The position numbers and the translations under genes are program-made. This document shows positions 41,179-54,398 of a stretch of 64,000 bases of DNA, piece by piece. The notes beneath the pieces were generated by a model. It searched no databases. It was not told the origin of the DNA and worked only from the letters and a program-made list of their open reading frames with translations. The DNA is from Polyangiaceae bacterium (GTDB lineage: Bacteria; Myxococcota_A; Polyangia; Polyangiales; Polyangiaceae), in assembly GCA_020848455.1 (NCBI GenBank), contig JADLAB010000009.1, positions 1 through 64,000 on the forward strand, given 5' to 3'. The first letter of the stretch is position 1; each line of letters starts with the position of its first letter.

Positions 41179-42219
41179 GTGCCGTGCGGACGCCCCGCCC
41201 GTGCACCTTCCGGGGCCCGGGCCGTCGCATGGGCCCTCGCGGCCCTCGGGGCGGCCTGCGGGCTCGCCTGGCCAGCCGTGGCGCGTGCCGCCGACGGCGC
41301 GGACCAGCGCGTCGCGCAGGCCGGCCCCGTGCCCCCGCGCCCCGATCCGCCACCCGTGGCGGTGCGGGTGGCGCTGTCGCGCGCCGCGGGCGAGAAGCTG
41401 AACGAGGTACGCGTGCTGCGCCTGGTCGGCATCGAGCTCGATCCGAGCATGCCGCTCGCCGCCTCGCCGAACGGGCCGCTCGAGGGCGATTTCATCCAGG
41501 TCTGGATCGATCTACCCGGGGCGGGCCGCGCGGCCATCCAGGTGCGGCGCAGCGGGCACGGCCTCGTCGAGCGCACGCTCGGCCTCGACGGCTATGCGCC
41601 CGACGTCGCGGCGCGCTTCGTCGCCATCGCCACGGCCGAGATGGTGCGCCGCGTGGCGCGACCCGACGAGACGGCGACGCCCGTCGAGCCCAATGGCCCC
41701 GACGGCGCGGCCGGCGCGGGCGCAGCCCGGACGAGCAGGGTCGCGGTGAGCGCCTCGCTCGGCGTCACGGGGCTTCCGGCCGCGGGCCCCGGGGTGCTGT
41801 TCGGGCCGGGCCTCGGCGTCGAGTACAAGCTCGGCATCGTGGGCACGAGCCTCGCGGGTCGCTGGCTCTCCGCGCTCGGCGAGCCGGGCGCGCGCTGGCT
41901 CGAGGTGGGCGTCGCGTCGGCGGCCCACGTCCCGATGGCCCCGGGCTGGCGCTTCGTCATCGGCGGCGCTGCGTCGGCGGTCGCCCTGCGGCTTCCGGCG
42001 GCGCTCACCATCGACGGCGCGAGCGGGCAGTTCGACTGGACGGCGCGCATCGCGGCCGTGGTCGGCGTCGAGGCCGAGCTCGCCGAGGGGACCTGGATCG
42101 GCGCCACGCTGGAGCCCGGCGCCTGCCTGCGCGCGCTCGAGGTCGTCGAGGCGGACCGCAGCTACGCGCTCGGCGGCTTCGCGTTCCACGGCGGGCTCGC
42201 CCTGCGCGCCGAGCTGTGA
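41179..42219 (+). CDS. Exported protein, possibly beta-rich outer-membrane
   Basis: A 346-residue protein with GTG 41179 as start, 16 nt after the FecR-like gene. The signal peptide (VPCGRPARAPSGARAVAWAL to AVARAADGA, cleavage after ARA) is good. Mature residues about 150-346 have alternating hydrophobic strands with Gly and aromatic residues (ARWLEVGVASAAHVPMAPGW, VVGVEAELAEGTWIGATLEP, GGFAFHGGLALRAEL), as in small outer-membrane barrels. It is probably part of the sigma/FecR transcript. No named family. Confidence 0.7.
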   Translation: MPCGRPARAPSGARAVAWALAALGAACGLAWPAVARAADGADQRVAQAGPVPPRPDPPPVAVRVALSRAAGEKLNEVRVLRLVGIELDPSMPLAASPNGPLEGDFIQVWIDLPGAGRAAIQVRRSGHGLVERTLGLDGYAPDVAARFVAIATAEMVRRVARPDETATPVEPNGPDGAAGAGAARTSRVAVSASLGVTGLPAAGPGVLFGPGLGVEYKLGIVGTSLAGRWLSALGEPGARWLEVGVASAAHVPMAPGWRFVIGGAASAVALRLPAALTIDGASGQFDWTARIAAVVGVEAELAEGTWIGATLEPGACLRALEVVEADRSYALGGFAFHGGLALRAEL

Positions 42220-42242
42220 ACGCCACCGGGCGGCGCGCCGCC

Positions 42243-42419
42243 TCAGCGCGCGAGCCAGCCGCGCACGAGCCAGAACGCGAGCGCGCAGAGCACGGCGGCG
42301 AGGCTGCAGCCGAGCGCGAGCTTGCCGTGAGCCCAGTCCGGGCTCCGCACATCGGCACGCGTGCGCGCGCCCTGGTCGCGGTCGTCGGCCCGCTCCTTCG
42401 GTGCTGGCTCGTCGTTCAC
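42243..42419 (-). CDS. Tiny single-pass membrane protein
   Basis: A 58-residue protein whose GTG 42419 overlaps the stop of the sulfatase-fold gene (GTGA). A charged N-terminus (about 1-28) precedes one transmembrane helix (LALGCSLAAVLCALAFWLVRG, about 34-54). The coupling to the upstream gene and the clean TM helix support it being real; it was too short to stand out otherwise. Likely an accessory subunit of the membrane enzyme. Confidence 0.55.
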   Translation of the reverse strand: MNDEPAPKERADDRDQGARTRADVRSPDWAHGKLALGCSLAAVLCALAFWLVRGWLAR

Positions 42420-44401
42420 GGCTTGTAGGGCGTCTCGTAGCCCGGCGCCGCGTAGGCGTGCACCGCGAAGTAGGCTCGCAAGGCGGAGACCACGGGCAGC
42501 GCCCGGGCCCGGTCGCGGTCCCAGAGGTTGTCGAGCTCGCCCGGATCGGCCTCGAGGTCGTAGACCTCGAGCGTGCCGCGCCGCGCATCCTCGATGGCCT
42601 TGAGCTCGCCGCGAAAGTACGCGCGGCGCATGCGGCCCTCGGCCGCGAGCGGCGACCGCAGCGCGAGCGGCTGGCCGCGCCACGCGGGCAAGAGGCTCAC
42701 CCCGGCGAGCTCGGCCGGCACCGGCTGGCCGAAGAGCTCGAGCAGGGTCGGCGCGAGGTCGACGAGGCCGACGCGCTCGGAGCGCGGCCCCGGCCGCACG
42801 CCGGGTCCCGACACGAGCAGGGGCACGTGCACCAGCTCCTCGTACAGGGTCTTCGTGTGGAAGAAGGTGCCGTGCTCGCCGAAGGCCTCGCCGTGGTCGG
42901 CGGTGACGATGAGATGGCCCCGCGCGGGCAGGCGCTCGGCGAGCGTGCGCCGGATGCGGCCCACGTACGAGTCGACGAGGGCGACCTCGGACAGGTAGCG
43001 CTCGAAGTCGCTGCCCTCGCGCCGGGGCCCGCGATCGTAGGGAGCGTGGGGCTCCATCACGTGGGCGTAGAAGAGCGCCGGGCCCGGCCCGACCCGCCGG
43101 AGGGCGGCGACGAGCGGTTCGAGCACGTCGTGCACGAACGCGTGGCTGCGCCCCGTGCTGTACACGTGCTCGGCGGCGAAGCCGCGCGCGATGCCGTACT
43201 CGCCGCTCAGGAACGACAGGCCGAGGAAGCTCTCGGTGTGCACACCCGCCGCGCCGAGGAGCTCGGGAAAGCGGGGGCTCGGATCGTCCGCGGCGTACAG
43301 AAAGCGGCTCCGCCCCGTGCCGTGCTCGCTCCAGCGCAGCTCCGAGAAGTAGCGGCCCGTGAACAGGCTCGTGAGCGACACGCTCGTCTGGGAGCCGGGC
43401 GCGACCGCCCGCTCGAACCAGGCGCCCGAGTCGCGCAGCGCCGCGAGGTGCGGGACCACGTCGTCGTGGTCCCCGGCGACGACGTCGGCGCGCAGGGCGT
43501 CGACGGTGAGCAGCACGACCACCGGCTGCAACGCCCGCTTGTCGCGCACGCGCGGCGCGAGCGAGCGGGCGGCGAGGGCGTGCAGGCCCGCGTGGGCCGC
43601 GGGCGCGAGGGCCGGCGGCGGCCAGGCGAAGCGCCCGAGCACGAACGCGGGCGCGCTGCCCGGCTCGCGGAACAGCGCGAGCCGCACGGCGTTCGGGGGC
43701 GGCACGAGCAAGGCGAGCACGAGCGGTGCGGCGGCCGCGCGCTCGGCCGCTCGCCGCAGGCGCGCCGGCTGCCAGCCGGGCCAGACGACGAGCGCCGAGC
43801 CGATGAGCACCGCCCCGGCCCACAAGGCTCCGGCGTGCACCTCGGGGTAGTCGTCGCGCGCCCACAGGTGCGCGAGCACGAGCACCGTGGCGCCCGCCAC
43901 GAGCGGCAGCGGCCGGAGCCAGCGCCGCCGGGCGAGCGCGCCCGCCGCCACCTGACTCGCCGACACGAGCAGGCCGGCGCCGAGCACGTAGCCCGCGTAC
44001 ACGACGCCCTCCGCCTTGCCGTCGAAGAGCCCCGAAGCCTGGTTCCGGAGGTCCGGGCCGAGCAGGGCCCACGCGCCGAGCACGTTGAGGACCGCGAGCG
44101 CGACGTGCGCGGCGGGGCTGCGCTCGCGCCCGAGGCGCGCGCACAGCCACGCGGGCAGAGCGAGCCCCACGCCCGCCGCGAGCACGGCGAGCGCGTCGAA
44201 GGCGTGGTGACCCAGCCTCACCCACAGGCCGCCGCGGGGCCACGGCGCCGCCACGGCGATCGCGACCGCGTTGGCGAGGGTCACGGCGCCCGCACCCCAC
44301 AGGTAGCTCGCTGCCAGGGTGCTGCACGACGGCCACCACGGCGGCAGCTGCCACGCGCGAGCGGGGCTCGGCGCGACGCCCGGAACGCGCTCGGCGGCCA
44401 T
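42416..44401 (-). CDS. Membrane-anchored sulfatase-fold protein
   Basis: A 661-residue protein with about six to seven N-terminal membrane helices (about 25-240) and a C-terminal alkaline-phosphatase/sulfatase-fold domain (about 285-640): VVVLLTVDALRADVV (metal aspartate), GSQTSVSLTSLFTGRYFSEL at the nucleophile site, FLSGEYGIARGF, YAHVMEPHAPYDRG, LIVTADHGEAFGEHG. The CxPxR motif of formylglycine sulfatases is absent and a Thr/Ser sits there instead, as in phosphoglycerol or phosphoethanolamine transferases of LtaS type. Probably modifies a surface lipid or glycan in the periplasm. No maturase gene nearby. Confidence 0.83.
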   Translation of the reverse strand: MAAERVPGVAPSPARAWQLPPWWPSCSTLAASYLWGAGAVTLANAVAIAVAAPWPRGGLWVRLGHHAFDALAVLAAGVGLALPAWLCARLGRERSPAAHVALAVLNVLGAWALLGPDLRNQASGLFDGKAEGVVYAGYVLGAGLLVSASQVAAGALARRRWLRPLPLVAGATVLVLAHLWARDDYPEVHAGALWAGAVLIGSALVVWPGWQPARLRRAAERAAAAPLVLALLVPPPNAVRLALFREPGSAPAFVLGRFAWPPPALAPAAHAGLHALAARSLAPRVRDKRALQPVVVLLTVDALRADVVAGDHDDVVPHLAALRDSGAWFERAVAPGSQTSVSLTSLFTGRYFSELRWSEHGTGRSRFLYAADDPSPRFPELLGAAGVHTESFLGLSFLSGEYGIARGFAAEHVYSTGRSHAFVHDVLEPLVAALRRVGPGPALFYAHVMEPHAPYDRGPRREGSDFERYLSEVALVDSYVGRIRRTLAERLPARGHLIVTADHGEAFGEHGTFFHTKTLYEELVHVPLLVSGPGVRPGPRSERVGLVDLAPTLLELFGQPVPAELAGVSLLPAWRGQPLALRSPLAAEGRMRRAYFRGELKAIEDARRGTLEVYDLEADPGELDNLWDRDRARALPVVSALRAYFAVHAYAAPGYETPYKP

Positions 44402-44472
44402 CGGCTAGCGCTGCCTCCGCCGCACACCGACGCCGGCGACGCCGGTCCACGAGCCACGCGCGCGAAGTCGGC

Positions 44473-44478
44473 TATGGT
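44473..44478 (+). promoter_or_regulatory. Candidate -10 element, leaderless start
   Basis: TATGGT stands 7 nt before the ATG at 44486, without a Shine-Dalgarno. No clear -35 is visible. Confidence 0.3.
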
Positions 44479-44485
44479 GGGTGCC

Positions 44486-45217
44486 ATGAGCGCAGCAGGC
44501 CCGATCGCGATCCTCGTCACCGGCGAGCCGGTGCCGGACGTGCGCGCGCGTTCCGGATCCTTCGCCGCCATGATCGCGCGCACCGTCGGAGACGCGTGGC
44601 CGCACGGCTTCGTGAGCTTCGACGTGCGCGAGGCCGAGGGCCGCGACGCCCTCGCGCGCCTCCCGACCCCGCCTGCCGCGCTCATCATCACGGGCTCGGC
44701 CGCCCACGTCCCGGCGCGCGAGCCCTGGATCCTCGCGTGCGAGGCGCTGCTCCGCCCGCTCGTCGCGCGCGGCGTCCCGACCCTCGGCCTGTGCTTCGGC
44801 CACCAGCTCCTGGCGCAGGCGCTCGGGGGCGAGGTGGCGGCGAACCCGGCCGGGCGCTAGATCGGCCCGACCACCATCGAGCTCGTCGCGCCCGATCCCC
44901 TGTTCGCCGGGCTCCCGACGCGCTTGCTCGCCCAGGTGAGCCACGTGGACACCGTGGTGCGGCCGCCCGAGGGCGCCGTGGTGCTGGCGCGCTCGGCGCG
45001 CGACCGCCACCAGGCGCTCCGCTTCGGCCCCCGCTGCTACGGCGTACAGTTCCATCCCGAGTTCGACCGCCAGGTGATCCTCGGCTACCTCGAGGCGCGC
45101 CGCGCGCTCATCGCCGCGGAAGGACAGAGCCCCGACGCGCTCATCGCCGCCGCCGAGGAGACGCCCCGGGCCGCCGAGCTCCTGGTGCGCTTCGCGCGTC
45201 GGGTGCTGGTCGGCTAG
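44486..45217 (+). pseudogene. Class I glutamine amidotransferase interrupted by amber codon
   Basis: The frame from ATG 44486 encodes a GATase1 (GMP-synthase-type amidotransferase) domain: nucleophile C103 in GLCFGHQLLAQALGG, then NPAGR followed by TAG at codon 125 (44858-44860). The same frame continues directly (IGPTTIELVAPDPLFAGLPT, then GVQFHPEFDRQVI with H190 and E192) to a stop at 45217. The family usually has Glu at the interrupted site, so one base change (GAG to TAG) accounts for it. Everything else is open and the Cys-His-Glu triad is intact. A sequencing error, a fresh pseudogene or stop suppression are the alternatives. A 243-residue protein would result if read through. Confidence 0.8.
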
Positions 45218-45887
45218 CCGGCCCGGTGCCGGCGCGCGCGTCCGCGGCGGCGGCCTCGGGCGCGGACGGCCCTGGCTCCGGGGGCGCGGCGCCCGGACCG
45301 TGGGTCTCCGGCACGCGCAGGTAGCCGCGCGCCAGGAACGCGTAGAGATCCTCCACGATCTGCTCGCGCGAGCGGCGGCTCGACGGGCGCTCGGCCTGCT
45401 CGATCAGCACCTCGCGGAGCGCGCCCATGGTGAGGCTCGCGTAGAGGCGCGTGTCGCCGGTGGCCACGATCCCGAGCCGCTGCCCCTCGACGAGGCTGTC
45501 GCTCAGCAGGTGCTTCAACCCGTCGTGGAAGGAGCGGATCTTGGCCGTGAAGGCCGGGTCGAGGGCACTCGCGTGCGCGAACAGGATCTGCATCGTGTCC
45601 GCGTCGTCGACGAGCACGCTCAGGATCGCGCGGATGTTGTGCTTGATCTGCGCCGCCACGTCGCCCGCCGTGTCGACGCGCAAGATCGCGGCGCCGACGC
45701 GCGTGAACAGGTGATCGACGAGGTCCGAGAAGATGGTGCGCTTGTCGCGGAAGTAGAGGTAGACGGTTCCCTTGGCGACCTGCGCCGCGGCCGCGATGTC
45801 GTCGACCTTGGCCTCGTGGTAGCCCTTGGTCGCGAACACCTTGCGTGCCGCCCGGAGGATCTCGGCGCGCCGCTCTTCCTTCTCCAT
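45141..45887 (-). CDS. TetR-family transcriptional regulator
   Basis: A 248-residue TetR repressor. The N-terminal DNA-binding domain (about 8-55) has RRAEILRAARKVFATKGYHE, then AKVDDIAAAAQVAKGTVYLY with a standard helix-turn-helix (30-49). The ligand domain (about 60-195) is helical. A Pro/Arg/Ala-rich C-terminal tail (about 210-248) overlaps the 3' end of the amidotransferase gene by 77 nt and may be a later extension. It is divergent from the 46201 gene across 313 nt, and an 18-bp inverted repeat of TetR-operator type lies in that gap, so it probably represses the activase operon and perhaps responds to an acyl-CoA. Confidence 0.88.
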   Translation of the reverse strand: MEKEERRAEILRAARKVFATKGYHEAKVDDIAAAAQVAKGTVYLYFRDKRTIFSDLVDHLFTRVGAAILRVDTAGDVAAQIKHNIRAILSVLVDDADTMQILFAHASALDPAFTAKIRSFHDGLKHLLSDSLVEGQRLGIVATGDTRLYASLTMGALREVLIEQAERPSSRRSREQIVEDLYAFLARGYLRVPETHGPGAAPPEPGPSAPEAAAADARAGTGPASRPAPDARSAPGARRPGASPRRRR

Positions 45888-46132
45888 CGCCGGCCCACCC
45901 TAAATCAGCGCGCGCCCGCTGGCCACCGAGGCCGTGGCGCCCGAGAGCACGCGACCAACGGCCGAGCACGTGCAGGAGCGCACCACGACGCCACCCGAGG
46001 CGCGGAGCGCGCACGGAGCCGGTCGGGCTCGGAGGGTCCTCGAGATCGCGCTCCGTGGCTCGGTGCCTCCGTGGTGGAGCGCGCCCCGCTCGCGCCGCTC
46101 GAGCGGCGCCCCGAAAGCGACGCTACGCAACG

Positions 46133-46160
46133 TTTGCATGAGCCGTGCACCCGTGATAGT
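46133..46160 (+). promoter_or_regulatory. Candidate promoter of the activase gene
   Basis: TTTGCA (46133-46138), a 16-nt spacer and GATAGT (46155-46160) stand directly before the inverted repeat at 46166-46183. The gap 45888-46200 between the TetR and activase genes contains no further gene. Confidence 0.35.
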
Positions 46161-46165
46161 CCACG

Positions 46166-46183
46166 ACTGACTGGTCAGTCAGT
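46166..46183. promoter_or_regulatory. TetR-type operator: perfect 8-bp inverted repeat
   Basis: ACTGACTG, two bases, CAGTCAGT: a perfect inverted repeat of 18 bp beginning 5 nt after the candidate -10. The palindromic TGACTGGTCA core resembles many TetR-family operators. Repression by the adjacent TetR protein is inferred. Confidence 0.6.
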
Positions 46184-46200
46184 TTCGCTGGAGGGACGGC

Positions 46201-49863
<3,663 letters not shown>

Positions 49864-49911
49864 CTCCGCCCGACCCCTCCCGCGTGCGGCGCGCGGCGCC
49901 GCTGCCCGAAG

Positions 49912-49929
49912 AATGACCCATCGGTCATT
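49912..49929. promoter_or_regulatory. Second inverted repeat, before the dehydratase-like gene
   Basis: AATGACC, four bases, GGTCATT (7-bp arms) in the 115-nt gap between the activase gene (ends 49863) and ATG 49979. It has TGAC/GTCA half-sites like the 46166-46183 operator, but different spacing, so binding by the same TetR is only a possibility. Confidence 0.45.
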
Positions 49930-49978
49930 GTCTGCCGTGACCGGCGCCCCCGCGCCGCCTGATTCCGAGGAGCCCGCC

Positions 49979-51937
<1,959 letters not shown>

Positions 51938-51942
51938 CCGGC

Positions 51943-52515
51943 TCACTCGTGGCGCTCGAGGGCGCGCTCGAGCTCCGCGCGCTCCGCGAGGCCGACGTGG
52001 CGCCACACCTCGCGGCCCTGGCGATCGAGCAGCAGCACGCTCGGCACGTGGTGCAGGCCGGGGAACGGCCCCGCGCCGGCGATGGTGTCGGCGTCCGCGA
52101 GCGCGACCGGAAACGGCGCCGCGAGAAAATCCGCGAACGCCCGCACGAGCGGGAGGTTCTCGGCCGGATCGAGCAGGAGCAGGAGCGCGTTCACGCGCGG
52201 ACTGTGGCCGTGAAAAAGATCGATGACGAAGCGCGCCTGCGCCGTGCTCGCCGGGTCGCTCTCCGAGCCGAGCACCACGAGCGTCATGCGACCGGCGAGC
52301 GCAGCGCTCGACGCCACGCTGCCGTCGAGCGCCGGGTAGGCGAAGCGCCGCGCCGGGCGGTCGGGCTGGTCACCGCTGCCGCTGGTGGCGTCGTCGGCAG
52401 GCTGCGAAGGGTCGGCGGCCGGGCGGCCGCAGGCTGCGAGCGGCCCGAACAGGGCGCCGAGTGCTCCGGCGAGAACGATGGCGGGAAGGCCAGGGACGCG
52501 TCGGTCGTGGGTCAC
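51943..52515 (-). CDS. Thioredoxin-fold lipoprotein lacking CxxC
   Basis: A 190-residue predicted lipoprotein from GTG 52515. The signal ends LAAC (lipobox PLAAC). Residues about 55-185 have the TlpA/AhpC-type thioredoxin-like order: ARRFAYPALDGSVASSAALA (the F-x-x-x-x-L-D-G entry), TLVVLGSESDPASTAQARF in place of the catalytic segment, HVPSVLLLDRQGREVWRHVG with the cis-proline region. The CxxC motif is missing (SESDPAS), so it is not a disulfide oxidoreductase; binding or scaffold roles are possible. Ends 5 nt from the convergent dehydratase gene. Confidence 0.72.
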   Translation of the reverse strand: MTHDRRVPGLPAIVLAGALGALFGPLAACGRPAADPSQPADDATSGSGDQPDRPARRFAYPALDGSVASSAALAGRMTLVVLGSESDPASTAQARFVIDLFHGHSPRVNALLLLLDPAENLPLVRAFADFLAAPFPVALADADTIAGAGPFPGLHHVPSVLLLDRQGREVWRHVGLAERAELERALERHE

Positions 52516-52522
52516 GCGCGAG

Positions 52523-52530
52523 ATCTAGCA
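52523..52530 (-). promoter_or_regulatory. Candidate -10 element overlapping upstream stop codon
   Basis: TGCTAGAT on the minus strand, 7 nt before GTG 52515, same architecture as 36779-36786. Its TAG is also the stop codon of the upstream gene (52525-52527). Confidence 0.35.
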
Positions 52531-53229
52531 CTCCGCGGGCGAAGGCAACGCGGCGCTGAACAGCTCCGCACAGTCGCGCAGCGTCTGGGGCAGCTCGCGG
52601 CCCGAGCGCCGATGGGCGAGCACGGCGTGCGACAGCTCGTCGATCACGGCCTCCGCCGAGGTCGCGAAGAGCTCGACGCCGTCGATGTGATCACCGGCGA
52701 CCGGCGCGTCCTCGAAGCTGGTGATGGGGCTCTGCCGCACCCACTCGAACCCCACGCTGCGGACGAAGCGACACACGACCACCTGCACGAAGTCGAGGTA
52801 GAGCGCGATGACCAGCGCCGCGATGCGCGCGCCGCCGGGCGCGGCACCCATCAAGGCACGCCGCACCTCGCTCATGGGCGCGATGCCCGTCCCGGCCGCG
52901 CGCCGGATGCGCTGGCGGCGCAGCGGGTTGTTCTCCACCGCGAGCAGCGGCCCGTAGATGGCGACGCCCGGGACATCGAGCTTGGGGGCGTCCTCGGCGA
53001 GCGCGTCGAGCCACGCGTCGCGCGCGTCGCCGGGCAGCTCCGCGTACAGGTGCGCCGCAGCGGTCACCGCGTCCGCATCGGTCGCGAGCGACGAGAGCCA
53101 CTGCCGCCAGGCGCCGAGCATGCGCGCCTCGTTGCGCACCGCCTCGCCGAGCTCGACGCCGGCCTCCGAGCGGCTGGGCTCGGGGGCGCGCGGCGCTTCG
53201 CTCGGCCCCGGGGGCACCGAGTCAGGCAT
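52525..53229 (-). CDS. Hypothetical cytoplasmic protein
   Basis: A 234-residue protein with ATG 53229 after GGAGG, overlapping the preceding gene by 8 nt. The N-terminal 25 residues are Pro/Ser-rich; the remainder is helical with LGAWRQWLSSLATDADAVTA, LDVPGVAIYGPLLAVENNPL, and IAALVIALYLDFVQVVVCRF. A terminal cysteine (SPAEC). No domain is recognised; the coupled DUF4911-like neighbour and the conserved-looking length suggest a lineage-specific conserved pair. Confidence 0.6.
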   Translation of the reverse strand: MPDSVPPGPSEAPRAPEPSRSEAGVELGEAVRNEARMLGAWRQWLSSLATDADAVTAAAHLYAELPGDARDAWLDALAEDAPKLDVPGVAIYGPLLAVENNPLRRQRIRRAAGTGIAPMSEVRRALMGAAPGGARIAALVIALYLDFVQVVVCRFVRSVGFEWVRQSPITSFEDAPVAGDHIDGVELFATSAEAVIDELSHAVLAHRRSGRELPQTLRDCAELFSAALPSPAEC

Positions 53230-53602
53230 CGCATCCTCCGCCAGGAGCGCGCGGCGCGAGCGCCGGAGCCGCGCCCCCGGACTCGAGCCGCCAGGCGAGC
53301 TCGATCTCCTCGGCGACGTCGCAGAGCAGCTCCTCGAGCATGGCCAGGCCCGTCGTGTCGCAGACGAGCGACAGCTCGCCGCCGCGCTCGGCCAGGACGC
53401 TGGCGACCCCTTCGGCGGCCTCGAGCACGCTGACGAAGTAGACGACGTCGCGCGGGGCGAGACTCGCGCGCACGATGCACATCCCCTCGCCGCGGGCCGC
53501 CGCGAGCAGGCCCGCGACGTCGGCGCGCAGAGGACGCGGCGCTGGCAAGGCGCCCGGCGCGCGTGTCTTGCGCGCATCTCGCGGGGAGCAGGGCGTCGCC
53601 AT
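53222..53602 (-). CDS. DUF4911-like small protein
   Basis: A 126-residue protein. ATG 53602 has only a weak Shine-Dalgarno. The core (about 45-110) has CIVRASLAPRDVVYFVSVLE, then AAEGVASVLAERGGELSLVC and LAMLEELLCDVAEEIEL, a ferredoxin-like alpha/beta pattern similar to DUF4911 proteins. It ends GGGCDA and overlaps the downstream gene by 8 nt, so the two are translated together. Function unknown. Confidence 0.6.
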   Translation of the reverse strand: MATPCSPRDARKTRAPGALPAPRPLRADVAGLLAAARGEGMCIVRASLAPRDVVYFVSVLEAAEGVASVLAERGGELSLVCDTTGLAMLEELLCDVAEEIELAWRLESGGAAPALAPRAPGGGCDA

Positions 53603-53699
53603 GGACCCGCGAGTTAAGCAGATGGCGGCACGATGTAAATCTTGATTCTCGCGCGGCGCCTCTTCTTCCGTGTTCGCGGCGTCGGCGCGAGGACGCGCT

Positions 53700-54359
53700 A
53701 TGCTTGCCTCGATGTTGCCTGCCACCGAGAGCGGCCTCGACGAGCCCGCCGCCGACGAGCCAGAGCCGCTCGAGCTTCCGGCCGTCGAGGGGGACACGGC
53801 CGCCGACGATGCCCCATCGGACAGCGACGACGATCTCGGCCTCGACGAGCAGGAGGGCGATCTCGCCGACGACAGCGAGGTCGGCGAGGCCGCCCTGGGG
53901 CTCGAGTTCGACTTCCCCGAGGACGCGGACGACGGCGACGGCGACGGTGACGAGCCCGGTCCCGAGGAGTCCGAAGGCTTCGAGGAAGAGGTGCGCACCC
54001 TGCTCGGACCGGGCGAGGAGCACACGGGGCTCGGCGACGACGAGGCGCTCGGCCTCGACGGCATCGTCGAGACGGCGGACGACGGTGGCGAGGAAGGACT
54101 CGACGACGTGGGCGGCGAGCGCGTCGACCTCTCGAAGCTGCCGCCGCTCGACGGCGAGGCCGGCGACGAGCGCGGCGAAGACCTCGACGTGGGCGTCGAG
54201 ATCGACGTCCACCTGCGCGACGATACCGAGGGCGCGCCGGCCGGCCCGGCGCCGCGGCCGACCTCCGGGGAGCCCGCGCCGGCGCTGCCGGAGCCCGCGG
54301 TGGCCACGGAGGCCCCGGCACCCGCGCCCGGTACGCCCGCGCGCGGCGTGCCGCACTGA
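53700..54359 (+). CDS. Highly acidic low-complexity protein
   Basis: A 219-residue protein starting at ATG 53700 (GAGGA upstream). Almost the whole of residues 10-190 is Asp/Glu/Gly-rich (DDAPSDSDDDLGLDEQEGDL, FDFPEDADDGDGDGDEPGP), with a short more ordered part (about 145-175, VGGERVDLSKLPPLDGEAGD) and a Pro/Ala tail. No signal peptide or TM helix. Possible roles for such proteins are ion or basic-protein binding; the sequence does not say. Divergent from the DUF4911-like gene across 97 nt. It is probably intrinsically disordered. Confidence 0.6.
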   Translation: MLASMLPATESGLDEPAADEPEPLELPAVEGDTAADDAPSDSDDDLGLDEQEGDLADDSEVGEAALGLEFDFPEDADDGDGDGDEPGPEESEGFEEEVRTLLGPGEEHTGLGDDEALGLDGIVETADDGGEEGLDDVGGERVDLSKLPPLDGEAGDERGEDLDVGVEIDVHLRDDTEGAPAGPAPRPTSGEPAPALPEPAVATEAPAPAPGTPARGVPH

Positions 54360-54398
54360 CGAGGCCCGAGCCGCGCGCGGGCCGTCGGCGCCTGCCGG

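Noticed and set aside
44858-44860. TAG as recoded pyrrolysine or programmed read-through
   Set aside because: There is no supporting element or pyrrolysine machinery in the window; a single GAG to TAG change or sequencing error is simpler. Kept only as a possibility in the finding.
54363-54383. GGCCCG/CGGGCC hairpin between the acidic-protein and aspartate-kinase genes as a terminator
   Set aside because: The arms are only 6 bp and no T-run follows on either strand; such GC hairpins are common by chance here.
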